Source: an uncultured Oscillibacter sp.
GTDB taxonomy: Bacteria; Bacillota; Clostridia; Oscillospirales; Oscillospiraceae
Length of the DNA: 64,000 nucleotides
Assembly: GCA_910583785.1 (NCBI GenBank)
Contig: CAJTZK010000002.1
Location: forward strand, 186,001 to 250,000
Reading direction: 5' to 3'
Program-made: the position numbers and the translations under genes
The notes under the pieces: model-generated
What the model was told of the DNA's origin: nothing
The model's database searches: none
The model's input: only the letters and a program-made list of their open reading frames with translations
In this document: positions 1 through 7,506 of the stretch, in pieces
Layout: the number at the start of each line of letters is the position of its first letter
Numbering within the stretch: position 1 is the stretch's first letter

Positions 1-897
1 TACCAAGCGGAGGACAGCCGGGTCATGGACTATGTGGAGCGCATGGGCGAGGACTATCACCGCTACTTTGACCGGGACCCGGTGCTGCGGTACAGCGACT
101 ACGCCGCGCTCCGCGCCATTGCCGGATACCCGCCGGCGGAATTGAAGCCGGGGGAGTATCTCATCCACTGTAGGGCCTACCTGGAAAAGCACTTGACCGG
201 CTACACCCAGCCCATCTCCCTGGGAGGTGCCAGCCTGATTCCCGGCGGGGTCCATGCGGAACACCTGCTGCAAAATTACGACACAGGCAACGGGGCGCGG
301 TATATCCTCGTGGTGCCGGACGAGGCGGCGGAGGGCCTTTCGGTGTTTCACCACGCCTACGCAGCCAAGACTACCCAGCCGGTGACGGAGGCCCAATTTG
401 ACTTCTTGTGTGACATCAATTACAGGCTGGGAGAACAGAATCTTCTGGAGCCAAGCTATGATGAGATTCACACCAGAGCCTCGGAAAAGGCGGAAGAGGC
501 GGCCCAGACGGTCCTGGTCGTCTTTCCCCTCTTCTATCTGGCCCTGGCCTTGACCATGACCGCCGCCACGATTCTCACCATCCAGCAGCTCAGCGAAACA
601 GAGCGGTACAGGCGGCAGTTCCAGCTCCTGCAAAAGCTGGGCATGGACCGGCGGGAGATGGCAAGGACTCTGCGAAACCAGTTCGCCATTTACTACGTCC
701 TGCCTGCCGTCCCCCCGGTGCTGATCGGTGCGCCCTTTATCCTTCATCTGGCCAGTGCGCCCGAGCCAGGGGTGATGGTGGGAATGAGCAGTCCTTTGGC
801 CATTGTGACGATCTCGCTGGGGATTTTCTTCCTGATTTATGCAATCTATATTTTGCTGGCCTATACCAGCTTGAAGCGGAATGTGATGCCGGAATAA
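1..897 (+). CDS. ABC transporter permease, FtsX family (C-terminal part)
   Basis: The reading frame is open at the left edge, so the gene begins outside the window; about 298 residues are visible. The first half is soluble and would be extracytoplasmic. It is followed by hydrophobic segments around window residues 168-192, 228-246 and 262-288. Between the first two segments is a polar stretch with QQLSETERYRRQFQLLQKLGM and REMARTLRNQ, the kind of coupling region seen in FtsX-domain permeases of MacB/BceB-type exporters. It would work with an ATPase encoded upstream and outside the window; substrate unknown. A small hairpin with a T-run follows the stop. Family assignment is good, specific role unknown. 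Confidence 0.75.
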   Translation, partial: YQAEDSRVMDYVERMGEDYHRYFDRDPVLRYSDYAALRAIAGYPPAELKPGEYLIHCRAYLEKHLTGYTQPISLGGASLIPGGVHAEHLLQNYDTGNGARYILVVPDEAAEGLSVFHHAYAAKTTQPVTEAQFDFLCDINYRLGEQNLLEPSYDEIHTRASEKAEEAAQTVLVVFPLFYLALALTMTAATILTIQQLSETERYRRQFQLLQKLGMDRREMARTLRNQFAIYYVLPAVPPVLIGAPFILHLASAPEPGVMVGMSSPLAIVTISLGIFFLIYAIYILLAYTSLKRNVMPE

Positions 898-909
898 CAA
901 GATTGACAG

Positions 910-941
910 CGGCAAACAACGTCTTGCCGGTTTGATTTTTT
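910..941 (+). terminator. Possible terminator after the FtsX-type permease
   Basis: A 6-bp stem (CGGCAA/TTGCCG, 8-nt loop) is followed by GTTTGATTTTTT, 12 nt after the permease stop. The stem is short, but position and T-run fit a Rho-independent terminator. Confidence 0.45.
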
Positions 942-1044
942 CCGATTATAGCATGTGCATGAGTTGCGCTAACATGTGGCGTTTTCCCATATTTTGGAGC
1001 CTGTCGCTACTTTGCAAGCAGTGCATTTGTTCCCACAAATACTC

Positions 1045-1083
1045 AAAACAGACCTCCGGCGTGGCCGCCGGAAGTCTGTTTTT
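1045..1083. terminator. Strong hairpin, bidirectional terminator-like
   Basis: A 17-bp stem with one mismatch (arms 1045-1061 and 1066-1082, loop TGGC) has A-rich and T-rich outer ends, so it reads as a terminator on either strand. It separates the permease side from the mobile-element remnant. Confidence 0.55.
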
Positions 1084-1309
1084 ACTTGTTGGTGGCTCCC
1101 GCCCCCAAACCCCTTTTCGCAGATTGCCATCTGCGGCTATGCACCGTTCCGGCGCTTTTCCTCCCTCGCCTTGGCGAGGTTCTTGAAAAAAGGGGAAATC
1201 ACAGATTGCCCAAAAACGCAGAGGACACCGTTCAAAAATCCATCAGGCTCGCAAAGCCGCAGCCAGCGTGAAATGCTGTTCAAAGGGTTTGGGATGCTTC
1301 CCAACAAGC

Positions 1310-1350
1310 AAAACCTGCGGTTTCCGGCGATGCCGGAAACCGCAGGTTTT
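1310..1350. repeat. Perfect 19-bp inverted repeat
   Basis: Arms 1310-1328 and 1332-1350 are perfectly complementary around a 3-nt loop, with AAAA/TTTT outer ends. It is followed 2 nt later by a second perfect inverted repeat. It could be a terminator or a structural site of the former mobile element. Confidence 0.6.
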
Positions 1351-1352
1351 GT

Positions 1353-1372
1353 GCGTTTGTATATACAAACGC
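1353..1372. repeat. Perfect 20-bp palindrome GCGTTTGTAT/ATACAAACGC
   Basis: The two 10-bp arms are perfectly complementary with no loop. A loopless palindrome of this length is more like a protein-binding site than an RNA hairpin, for example a regulator or relaxase-accessory site in an element leader. Function is not shown. Confidence 0.5.
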
Positions 1373-1437
1373 CCTGCTTGCCCAGTAGTGAAAGCCTGTA
1401 CTGTCCGCCAGCCCTCGACAAAATTTTCCCAAAGGCA

Positions 1438-1466
1438 TTGACAGGAACATCTGTTTGTGCTACCAT
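1438..1466 (+). promoter_or_regulatory. Sigma-A type promoter TTGACA-17-TACCAT
   Basis: A consensus -35 (1438-1443) and a -10-like TACCAT (1461-1466) are 17 bp apart, directed toward the accessory gene at 1587. Transcription would start near 1473 and run into the hairpin at 1498-1563. Confidence 0.6.
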
Positions 1467-1497
1467 AGTGGAGAACTGAATACTGCACATATTTTTT

Positions 1498-1563
1498 ACG
1501 CAGATACATAGACCGAACCACAGCGTTTTGCTGGGGTCGGTCTTATTGCATCTGCGTTTTTTT
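1498..1563 (+). terminator. Long leader hairpin ending in a T-run (attenuator-like)
   Basis: Arms 1498-1524 and 1530-1557 pair almost fully (ACGCAGAT/ATCTGCGT at the base, GACCG/CGGTC and CAGC/GCTG inside) and end in seven or more T. It lies between the promoter at 1438-1466 and the RBS (GGGAGG, about 1573) of the next ORF. A terminator in that position suggests read-through control (attenuation) of the element's genes. Confidence 0.55.
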
Positions 1564-1586
1564 GTTTTTGAAGGGAGGCCGGACAA

Positions 1587-1929
1587 TGGAAAAAATCAAG
1601 ACAGAGGAAGTCAGGCGCAAGCGGGGCAGGCCGAAGCTGGACGCCCACATCACCGAGGAATACGCCCCCAGCAGACGGCAGGCGCTGAACAAGATGTATC
1701 TGTACGAGGGCGTCCACCTGTTATCGGTAGCGGCTACCGAAATTCAAAAAGCGAGGTTTTATGGCAGAAGGACAGAACAGCCGTCACTGTAAAATCCCGT
1801 GACGGCATCCTGGAACAGCTCGGCAGAATGGCGGCGAAATCCAGCATGAAAAATCCAGACAGCGAGGCACTTTACTGTGCGCTGGGTGACACCGTGGACA
1901 TTCTGCGGAGAATGGGAGGTATCGCTTGA
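1587..1929 (+). pseudogene. Frameshifted small accessory protein of a mobile element
   Basis: Translation starts at ATG 1587 after a good RBS. It reads MEKIKTEEVRRKRGRPKL (basic, AT-hook-like RKRGRPK), continues to about codon 52 (VAATEI, near 1744), and then only makes sense in another frame. That frame gives KSEVLW, then GILEQLGRMAAKS, and ends at the TGA at 1927-1929. The restored product would be about 113 residues. Small proteins of this kind are common just upstream of clostridial large serine recombinases; their function is not known to me. One frameshift near 1745-1750 makes it a probable pseudogene. Confidence 0.6.
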
Positions 1930-2144
1930 AGAAAATCGAAAATCATCCTGTGGAAATCGCCGTTGCTGGGGAGGTCCCAGGCTTTGAGTGTGGAGGACAC
2001 CGAAGCGTATTTTTGAACCTGGGCCTCGATGTGGAAATGGACGGGGTGACCTATCACCTGTCCAGCAGCTTTGCGGAAAAAGCGGAAATGGGCGAGGTCA
2101 TTGACACAGCAGAGCTGGAGCGGAACGGGCGGCGGACAGCGTAA
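1926..2144 (+). CDS. Small hypothetical protein of the mobile-element remnant
   Basis: A 72-residue ORF starts with TTG, overlapping the previous gene's stop by 4 nt (TTGA), with GGGAGG 6-12 nt upstream. The 4-nt overlap and RBS support translational coupling and a real gene. The product is acidic with no clear motif, membrane segment or signal. It sits between the frameshifted accessory gene and the recombinase remnant, a usual place for small unknown cargo or control proteins in clostridial elements. It seems intact while its neighbours are broken. Function unknown. Confidence 0.5.
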   Translation: MKKIENHPVEIAVAGEVPGFECGGHRSVFLNLGLDVEMDGVTYHLSSSFAEKAEMGEVIDTAELERNGRRTA

Positions 2145-2171
2145 AAACTTCGGATACCCAGCAGAAAGCTA

Positions 2172-2200
2172 TTGCTTTACAGTGCTAAAGCGGCTATAAT
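2172..2200 (+). promoter_or_regulatory. Promoter TTGCTT-17-TATAAT upstream of recombinase remnant
   Basis: A -35-like TTGCTT (2172-2177) and a perfect -10 TATAAT (2195-2200) are 17 bp apart. The recombinase ATG is at 2254 with AGGGAGG ahead of it. This promoter would have driven the recombinase. Confidence 0.6.
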
Positions 2201-2253
2201 GGGAGCAGGTAACAGATGCTATGTTCCTGCGTCCAGGGAGGTAAAAAAACAAG

Positions 2254-3875
2254 ATGCAGGAAAAATATAATGTTGGAATTTATTGCAGGCTCAGCCGGGA
2301 CGATGAGAGAACCGGGGAGTCCGTGTCCATCGAAAATCAAAAAATCATGCTCAGCCGCTATGTGCAGGAGCAGGGCTGGAACCTCTACGCCGCCTACTGT
2401 GACGATGGCGTTTCGGGTACGACCTTCGACCGTCCTGTTCAATCAGATAATCGCCGATGCCAGAGCGGGGAAAATCAATCTGATATTGTGCAAAGACCTC
2501 AGTCGTCTCGGCAGAGACTACATTGAGGCTGGCCGGTATACGGACATCGTGTTCCCTTCGATGGGTTGCCGCTTCATCGCACTCAATGACGGCGTGGACA
2601 CCATTCACAAGAACAATGAGATGCTGGTTATTCTGAAGAATGTCATGAATGGCCTCTACGCACGCGACACCAGCAGCAAAATCCGGGCAGTGAAGCAGTC
2701 TACCTTCAAGAGCGGGAAGTATGTCGGCTGCTACGCTCCCATCGGCTACCGAAAATCTCCGGCGGACAAGCACATCCTGGAAATCGACCCTGTGACTGCC
2801 CCTGTCGTTCTCCGCATTTTTGATATGCGTTTGCAGGGAGACAGCTTTCGGAAAATCGCCCGGACGCTGAATGAGGAGGGGGTTCCCTCGCCAAGGGCCT
2901 TTTACTACATGGCGGAGGGCAGGCCGAACCTGCGGGGCGAAACGCCGTACTGGAATGATGTGACTGTCAAGACCATTCTTCGGAATGAGGTCTACCTCGG
3001 CCACATGGTGCAGAACAAGACTGCTACTGTTTCCTACAAAGTCCACAAGCAGGTCATCAAACCGAAAGCAGACTGGATCAAGGTGGAGCATACCCATGCG
3101 CCGCTTGTTTCGCAGGAGGTCTGGGACGCCGTTCAGAGGCTGGACAATCATCCGTCAAAGGGGCGTTCTGGCAGCGATGGGGAAATCTCCTTATTCGCCG
3201 GCGTTCTCTACTGTATGGATTACGGGTCGTCCATGCGCATCCTGAAAGACTACCAGAGCAGAAAACGCCATGCAGACGGGCACTATGGCAGCTACAAGGC
3301 GTATATGTGCAGCCGCTACGGCTGCGGCGGAAAAGCCGCTTGTTCCTCGCACTACATCAACTGCAACACGCTGACGAAGCTGCTTCTGCTGGACATCCAC
3401 GCCAAGGCGATGCTGACGCAGAACAGCCCCGCCGCCCTCAAAGAAAAAATTCTGGCCCAGAAGAATGCCGCCAGTCTGGAGCAGGCAAAGGCACTCCGGG
3501 CAACGCTGGCGGCGGTGGACAAGCGGTTGGCCGAGTAGGAAAACTGGTGGTGTCGGCTTACGGGGACAAGGTGAAGGGCGTCATGCCGGAGGCGCTGTGC
3601 ATCCAGCTGATGAACCGTTACGAGGACGAACCAGGGGCAAGCTGGAACAGCGGACGCAGCTCACCGCCCAGCTGGAGGCCATGCAGGAGGACGGGCAGGC
3701 CACCGGCGAATGGCTGGCTGTCATCCGCGATTATGCCCAGCTTGAGGAACTCGACCGCTCCACGCTCCTGCGGCTGGTGAAGCGCATCGAGGTGGGCGAG
3801 AAGTACGAAATCGCCGGGGAGACCCACCGGGACGTCAAAATCTACTACAACTTTGTCGGGTATGTGGGACTCTGA
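2254..3875 (+). pseudogene. Large serine recombinase, inactivated by three frameshifts
   Basis: The N-terminus carries the resolvase catalytic serine (YCRLSRDDE, S14) and DDGVSGTTFDR. The frame is lost near 2430, resumes as FNQIIADA with KDLSRLGRDYIE and the recombinase domain, is lost again near 3535, and shifts again near 3635 before the C-terminal RLVKRIEVGEKY and a stop at 3875. A zinc-ribbon-like region (GVLYCMDYGSSM ... CSRYGCGG) lies about 3200-3330; the second residue of the first expected CxxC pair is missing. An intact member would be about 540 residues and would excise and integrate the element via a Ser-DNA intermediate. It cannot be made as one protein. Confidence 0.8.
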
Positions 3876-3888
3876 ATTCTATCCTTCT

Positions 3889-5123
3889 TTATGCGAGGTT
3901 ATCTACGAATTTTATGCCGGGGATACCAGCCGCAAAATCCGGGCTGTTCAGAAGGCGAAGGGTAAGCGGGGGTGCCGCTGACGGTTAATGTCCCCTATGG
4001 CTATGTGAAGGACCCAGAGAATCCGAAACGCTGGCTGATTGACCCGGAGGCTGCTCAGGTAGTACGGCGCATTTTCCAGATGTGCATGGAGGGCCGGGGG
4101 CCAAGTCAGATCGCTAACCAACTTCGTGCCGACAAGGTGCTGACCCCCACCGCCTACAAGAATCAACAGGGACTCCGTACACCGAATCCCACCCCGAAAA
4201 ACCCCTATGGCTGGGTCGACAGCTCGGTTGTCAAAATCCTGGAGCGCCGGGAGTACACGGGCAACTTCAAGACCTACTCCAATTCTATCTGGGACAAAAA
4301 GCAGAGGGAGAATCCGGTAGAGAAGCAGGCGATCTTCCCCGGCACTCATGAGCGTATCATCGAAAATGATGTGTTTGAGAAAGTCCAAGTGATCCGTCAG
4401 CAGAGACACCGCATGACCCGCACTGGCAGGAGCAGCATCTTTTCCGGCTTGGTCTACTGCGCCGACTGCGGTTCCAAGATGCAATATGGCTCGTCCAACA
4501 ACGGCGATTTCGCCCAGGACTTCTTTGACTGCTCCCTACACAAGAAGCACAGGGAGAAATGCGGCGGGCACTTCATCCGTGTCAAGGTTCTGGAACGCAT
4601 GGTATTGAAGCATATCCAACTGGTGGCGGGTTACATTCTGCGGTACGAGGCCCACTTCCGTATGGTCATGGAAGAGCAGATGAAGCCGGAACGTGCCGAG
4701 AAGATTTTGACCAGCAGGAAGAAACTCGACCGGAATGAGAAGCGCATTGCCGGGTTGAAGCGGCTGTTCATCAAGATTTATGAGGACAACGCCAGCGGGC
4801 GGCTGAGCGATGAACGGTTTGATACGCTGAGCCAGAGTTACGAGACGGAGCAAAAGCAGCTTGAGGCCGAGGTTGTCAGTCTGCAACAGGAGATTGAGGT
4901 ACAGGCGAGACAGAGCGGGAATATTGAAAAGTTCATTCAGACGGCGCAGAAGTATGTGTCCATTGAGACACTCGACCCATACGCCCTCCGGGAACTGGTG
5001 CAGGCGATCTATGTGGATGCCCCGGACAAGTCCAGCGGCAAGCAGCGGCAAAATATCCACATCAAGTATGACGGCCTGGGATTTATCCCTCTGGATGAAT
5101 TGATCAAAGGGGAAACGGCGTGA
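3889..5123 (+). pseudogene. Second large serine recombinase, catalytic N-terminus deleted
   Basis: Only the part after the catalytic domain remains. A frame from about 3889 reads EVIYEFYAGDTSRKIRAVQK, then shifts near 3970 to a frame reading VPYGYVKDPENPKRW. It continues through the recombinase domain, a complete zinc ribbon (YCADCGSKM ... CSLHKKHREKCGG) and a coiled-coil tail to TGA 5123. The roughly first 150 residues, including the active serine, are absent, so the DNA appears deleted exactly between this gene and recombinase 1. GTG at 3972 could still start a 383-residue DNA-binding fragment, but no clear RBS was seen. Homologous paired recombinases occur in clostridial mobilisable elements. 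Confidence 0.75.
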
Positions 5124-5188
5124 CCGAAGCCACGCCGTCCCTTGAAAACACTACGTTTTCAGCTTTTTTCAAAAATACTGTCTTACGG

Positions 5189-5222
5189 CCCCCGCCCTTT
5201 CCTGGGGGCAGTTCTTTTTTGT
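5189..5222 (+). terminator. Possible terminator between element remnant and lexA
   Basis: GCCCCC/GGGGGC pairs across a 10-nt loop and is followed by AGTTCTTTTTT. A second small hairpin (GAAAAC/GTTTTC then AGCTTTTTT) lies about 45 nt upstream. Either would separate the recombinase remnant from lexA. Confidence 0.45.
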
Positions 5223-5232
5223 TGAAAAATTT

Positions 5233-5272
5233 CAAACAAATGTTTGCTTTTCCCCGTCCTTTGTGCTATACT
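5233..5272 (+). promoter_or_regulatory. lexA promoter with overlapping SOS (LexA) box
   Basis: TTGCTT (5244-5249), 17 bp, TATACT (5267-5272) form a sigma-A promoter. CAAACAAATGTTTG (5233-5246) is a perfect inverted repeat close to the Gram-positive LexA operator form GAAC-N4-GTTC, and overlaps the -35. This fits autorepression of lexA. Confidence 0.65.
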
Positions 5273-5315
5273 GGGGAAAATAACTGCGTCCCGGCGGCGC
5301 TTAGGAGGACCTGTT

Positions 5316-5906
5316 ATGGCGAAGCTCACCCATATGCAGCAGAAGGTCTATGATTACATCGTCTCCTGCATCCAAACCCAGGGCTATCCCCCCTCCGTCC
5401 GGGAAATCGGCGACGCGGTCGGGCTGAAATCCCCCTCCACCGTCCACTTCCACCTCAAGCATCTGGAGGAGGCCGGGGTCATCGCCAAGGGCGCCGGAAA
5501 GGGCCGGGCCCTTGCCCTCACCGAGCCCCCAGTCCCCCGGGACCGGGTGCCCATCGTGGGCAACGTGGCCGCTGGCAGCCCCATCCTGGCGGAGGAGTGC
5601 ATCGAGGACTACCTCCCCTTTGACGCCGGAGGCCGGGAGGGAGAGTACTTTGCCCTGCGGGTCCGGGGCGAGTCCATGCTGAATGCCGGAATTCTCCCCG
5701 GGGACCTGGTGGTGGTCCACAGCCAGCCCACCGCCCGGCATGGGGAAATCGTGGTGGCCCTGATAGAGGACGAGGCCACGGTTAAGCGCCTCTCCCTCCG
5801 GGGGGGGCAAGTCTGGCTGCTACCGGAGAATGACAGCTATTCCCCCATTGACGGCACTTACGCCAGAATTCTAGGAAAGGTGTCCGCCGTGGTCCGGCAC
5901 TATTAA
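5316..5906 (+). CDS. lexA: LexA repressor, SOS response
   Basis: The 196-residue protein has an N-terminal winged helix (about 1-65, with SVREIGDAVGLKSPSTVHFH as recognition region) and a C-terminal S24 latent protease. The self-cleavage site is Ala86-Gly87 (VAAGSP), the catalytic serine S120 (GESM) and the lysine K157 (ATVKRL). It represses SOS genes until RecA-ssDNA filaments trigger self-cleavage. ATG 5316 was chosen because AGGAGG lies 8 nt upstream; longer in-frame starts lack an RBS and would overlap the promoter. It is monocistronic, with an operator-like box at its promoter and a hairpin after the stop. Length is typical of the family. Confidence 0.95.
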   Translation: MAKLTHMQQKVYDYIVSCIQTQGYPPSVREIGDAVGLKSPSTVHFHLKHLEEAGVIAKGAGKGRALALTEPPVPRDRVPIVGNVAAGSPILAEECIEDYLPFDAGGREGEYFALRVRGESMLNAGILPGDLVVVHSQPTARHGEIVVALIEDEATVKRLSLRGGQVWLLPENDSYSPIDGTYARILGKVSAVVRHY

Positions 5907-5925
5907 ACAGGCCGCTGGAACTGGC

Positions 5926-5955
5926 AAGGCCGGAGCCCTTAGGGGCTCCGGCCTT
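5926..5955. terminator. Bidirectional hairpin between lexA and the yjfB-like gene
   Basis: A perfect 13-bp stem (5926-5938 with 5943-5955, loop TTAG) lies between two convergent genes. T-tracts are short on both sides, so termination efficiency is uncertain. Confidence 0.65.
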
Positions 5956-5970
5956 GTTGCTGCACAGGAA

Positions 5971-6147
5971 TCAGGCGTACGTGTCAATATAGTCGCCGAC
6001 ACCAGGGGCCGGGGGAAGCATAGCCAGCTCTCCCATCGCCTGCTGCTCCATATCCGTCATAGTCCGCTTTTGCAGGCTCATGGCGTACTGGGTCTCCAGC
6101 CGCGCGGAACTCATCTCCATGGCGGCAAGGGCAACGTCATTCATCAT
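5971..6147 (-). CDS. YjfB-like putative motility protein
   Basis: This 58-residue protein has a conserved-looking middle (AMEMSSARLETQYAMSLQKRTMTDMEQQAMGEL) that resembles the short YjfB family of Bacillota, annotated as putative motility proteins of unknown mechanism. It is predicted cytosolic and mostly helical. ATG 6147 was chosen because AGGAG lies 6 nt upstream; a longer frame has no RBS. It overlaps the csrA end by 11 nt and is the last gene of the flgM operon, so it should be a late, SigD-dependent gene. Function beyond motility association is unknown. Confidence 0.7.
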   Translation of the reverse strand: MMNDVALAAMEMSSARLETQYAMSLQKRTMTDMEQQAMGELAMLPPAPGVGDYIDTYA

Positions 6148-6403
6148 GGGTCTCTCCTTTCTCTTGCTTTTTGGAAACCGGCATTCCGCCCAGCAGCCCC
6201 AGCAGCTCCGCGGGGGCCGCCTCTTCAACGGCAGAATCCTGGTTGGCCAGCTTGGCGTCCAGCAGTTCGCTGCGGAGGATGGACACCTCCGGCGGGGCGG
6301 AAATGGCCAGGCGGACCCGGCCGCCCTCAATGGACACTACCGAAACTCGAACATCTTCCCCGATGACCAGGGATTCGCCGGGCTTGCGCTGCAAAATCAG
6401 CAA
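6137..6403 (-). CDS. csrA: Carbon storage regulator CsrA, flagellin translation repressor
   Basis: The core is clear: LILQRKPGESLVIGEDVRV, then GGRVRLAISAPPEVSILRSEL. The protein is 88 residues, with a tail after about residue 60 that is longer than in the 61-75-residue family members. TTG 6403 is chosen because GGAGG lies 7 nt upstream and the core begins there; no ATG is near. The start lies inside the last codons of fliW, so translation should be coupled. In Bacillus, CsrA blocks hag mRNA translation and is sequestered by FliW; the same is inferred here, although no flagellin gene is in the window. Confidence 0.93.
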   Translation of the reverse strand: MLILQRKPGESLVIGEDVRVSVVSIEGGRVRLAISAPPEVSILRSELLDAKLANQDSAVEEAAPAELLGLLGGMPVSKKQEKGETHDE

Positions 6404-6858
6404 GGCGCGGCCTCCTCCCTGCGGCTGAACTCGGCCAGGGGGTGCCGCATGTCGTACCGCTCCATGATGATCTGCCGGGCTTCCCGGGTCACGGGGTGGA
6501 TGACCAGGGGGCATTTCAGGTTTACCGTGCTGGCGGACACCGGGTTTTTCACCGCGCAGAGCACGTAGAAGCCCAAGTCCCCCGCTTCCTTTACGCCAAA
6601 GGCTTTCAGCTCCGCCCGCTCCAGCTCCGGCTCGTAGTCCGGCTTCAGGGTGAAGGGGTCCAGCACCACGAAGGCCAGGGCCGGGGTCTTCACGCTCTGG
6701 AGGCAGAGCATTCCCCCGCCGCTGCCCTCAAAGGGCAGGAGGAGAAACCCCTGTTCCTCCTCAAACCCGAAGAGCCCCTCCGGAAAGCGGAGCACATCCC
6801 CGGCCTCGTACTCGATCTCGCCAAAGTACTTGGTTTGGAGTTTACCTGTCCCTGTCAT
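6397..6858 (-). CDS. fliW: Flagellar assembly factor FliW
   Basis: The 153-residue protein carries the family signatures FGEIEYEAGDVLRFPEGLFGF near the start and KCPLVIHPVTREARQIIM near the end. FliW binds flagellin and antagonises CsrA, so flagellin output follows export status. It overlaps the DUF6470 gene upstream by 4 nt and csrA downstream by 7 nt, the DUF6470-fliW-csrA order found in Bacillus (yviE-fliW-csrA). Length and conserved ends are normal. Confidence 0.95.
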   Translation of the reverse strand: MTGTGKLQTKYFGEIEYEAGDVLRFPEGLFGFEEEQGFLLLPFEGSGGGMLCLQSVKTPALAFVVLDPFTLKPDYEPELERAELKAFGVKEAGDLGFYVLCAVKNPVSASTVNLKCPLVIHPVTREARQIIMERYDMRHPLAEFSRREEAAPC

Positions 6859-7463
6859 GCTTTCACATCCACCGGCTCATAATCGGGATCGGCGGAGGGG
6901 GGCACATAGAGGGGACCGCCGATATACTTGATGATGACCTCCGCCTTCTGCTTAACGGAGATTTCAATGTCCCCGGGGACAAACTCAAACTCCGTCTGGT
7001 TGATCCGCCAGTCAAAATTCAGCTTATCCATCTCATAGCGGATGTTCATCTCGCCGGGGTCCCAGTCGATCTCCGGGCCCTGGGTGGGGATGAACGTCAT
7101 GCCGGGCTGGCTGAACATCTCCTTGCTGATGGCGGTCTTGGAAATCTGGGCCTGCACATCCTCGCCGAACTTGGCTTTCAGGTAGAGCTCCCCCTCCTGG
7201 GCGCGGGCGGCGGTGGCGCTGTAGGCGGCCTGCTGCCCCTTCTGCGCGCTCTGCTCGATGCTGCGGGCCGCGGTGGGGACAATGGACTGGCGCATCTCGA
7301 AGGTATCCACATTCAGCTGGATGGGCCTGCTCTTGATGCTCAGTCCCTTCTTGTCCCTGGATATCTCCAGTTCCGCCGTGCCCCGGGTGTACTGCAGCTG
7401 CGCCCGGGAGGTCCGCATCTCGATTTCAATGGGCACACTGGTGATTTCAAGAAGCTGTCTCAT
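6855..7463 (-). CDS. DUF6470 family (YviE-like) flagellar-locus protein
   Basis: A 202-residue protein with the usual N-terminus (LLEITSVPIEIEMRTSRAQL) and a C-terminus rich in beta strands (PGDIEISVKQKAEVIIKYIG). It lies between flgL and fliW, as yviE does in Bacillus, and overlaps fliW by 4 nt. No catalytic motif, signal peptide or membrane segment is seen. The family is recurrently linked to late flagellar genes but its molecular role is not established. Confidence 0.8.
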   Translation of the reverse strand: MRQLLEITSVPIEIEMRTSRAQLQYTRGTAELEISRDKKGLSIKSRPIQLNVDTFEMRQSIVPTAARSIEQSAQKGQQAAYSATAARAQEGELYLKAKFGEDVQAQISKTAISKEMFSQPGMTFIPTQGPEIDWDPGEMNIRYEMDKLNFDWRINQTEFEFVPGDIEISVKQKAEVIIKYIGGPLYVPPSADPDYEPVDVKA

Positions 7464-7506
7464 AAGTCATGGCGCACTCCTTCCTCTGAAAAATATAGTC
7501 TGTCTC

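Larger units (their letters stand above)
898..1586. other. Gene-free region full of inverted repeats (element leader)
   Basis: No ORF here looks like a protein. The stretch holds at least six inverted repeats: 910-929, 1045-1082, 1118-1135 (CGCAGAT/ATCTGCG), 1164-1179 (CCTCGCC/GGCGAGG), 1310-1350 and 1353-1372, then a promoter at 1438-1466 and a long attenuator-like hairpin at 1498-1563. The density of hairpins just upstream of recombinase remnants suggests the leader or end of a mobilisable element, perhaps including an origin of transfer. No nick site or att core can be defined from one sequence. Confidence 0.5.

Noticed and set aside
976..1586. Overlapping ORFs on both strands in the gene-free region
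   Set aside because: Their translations follow the inverted repeats, have no RBS and resemble no protein.
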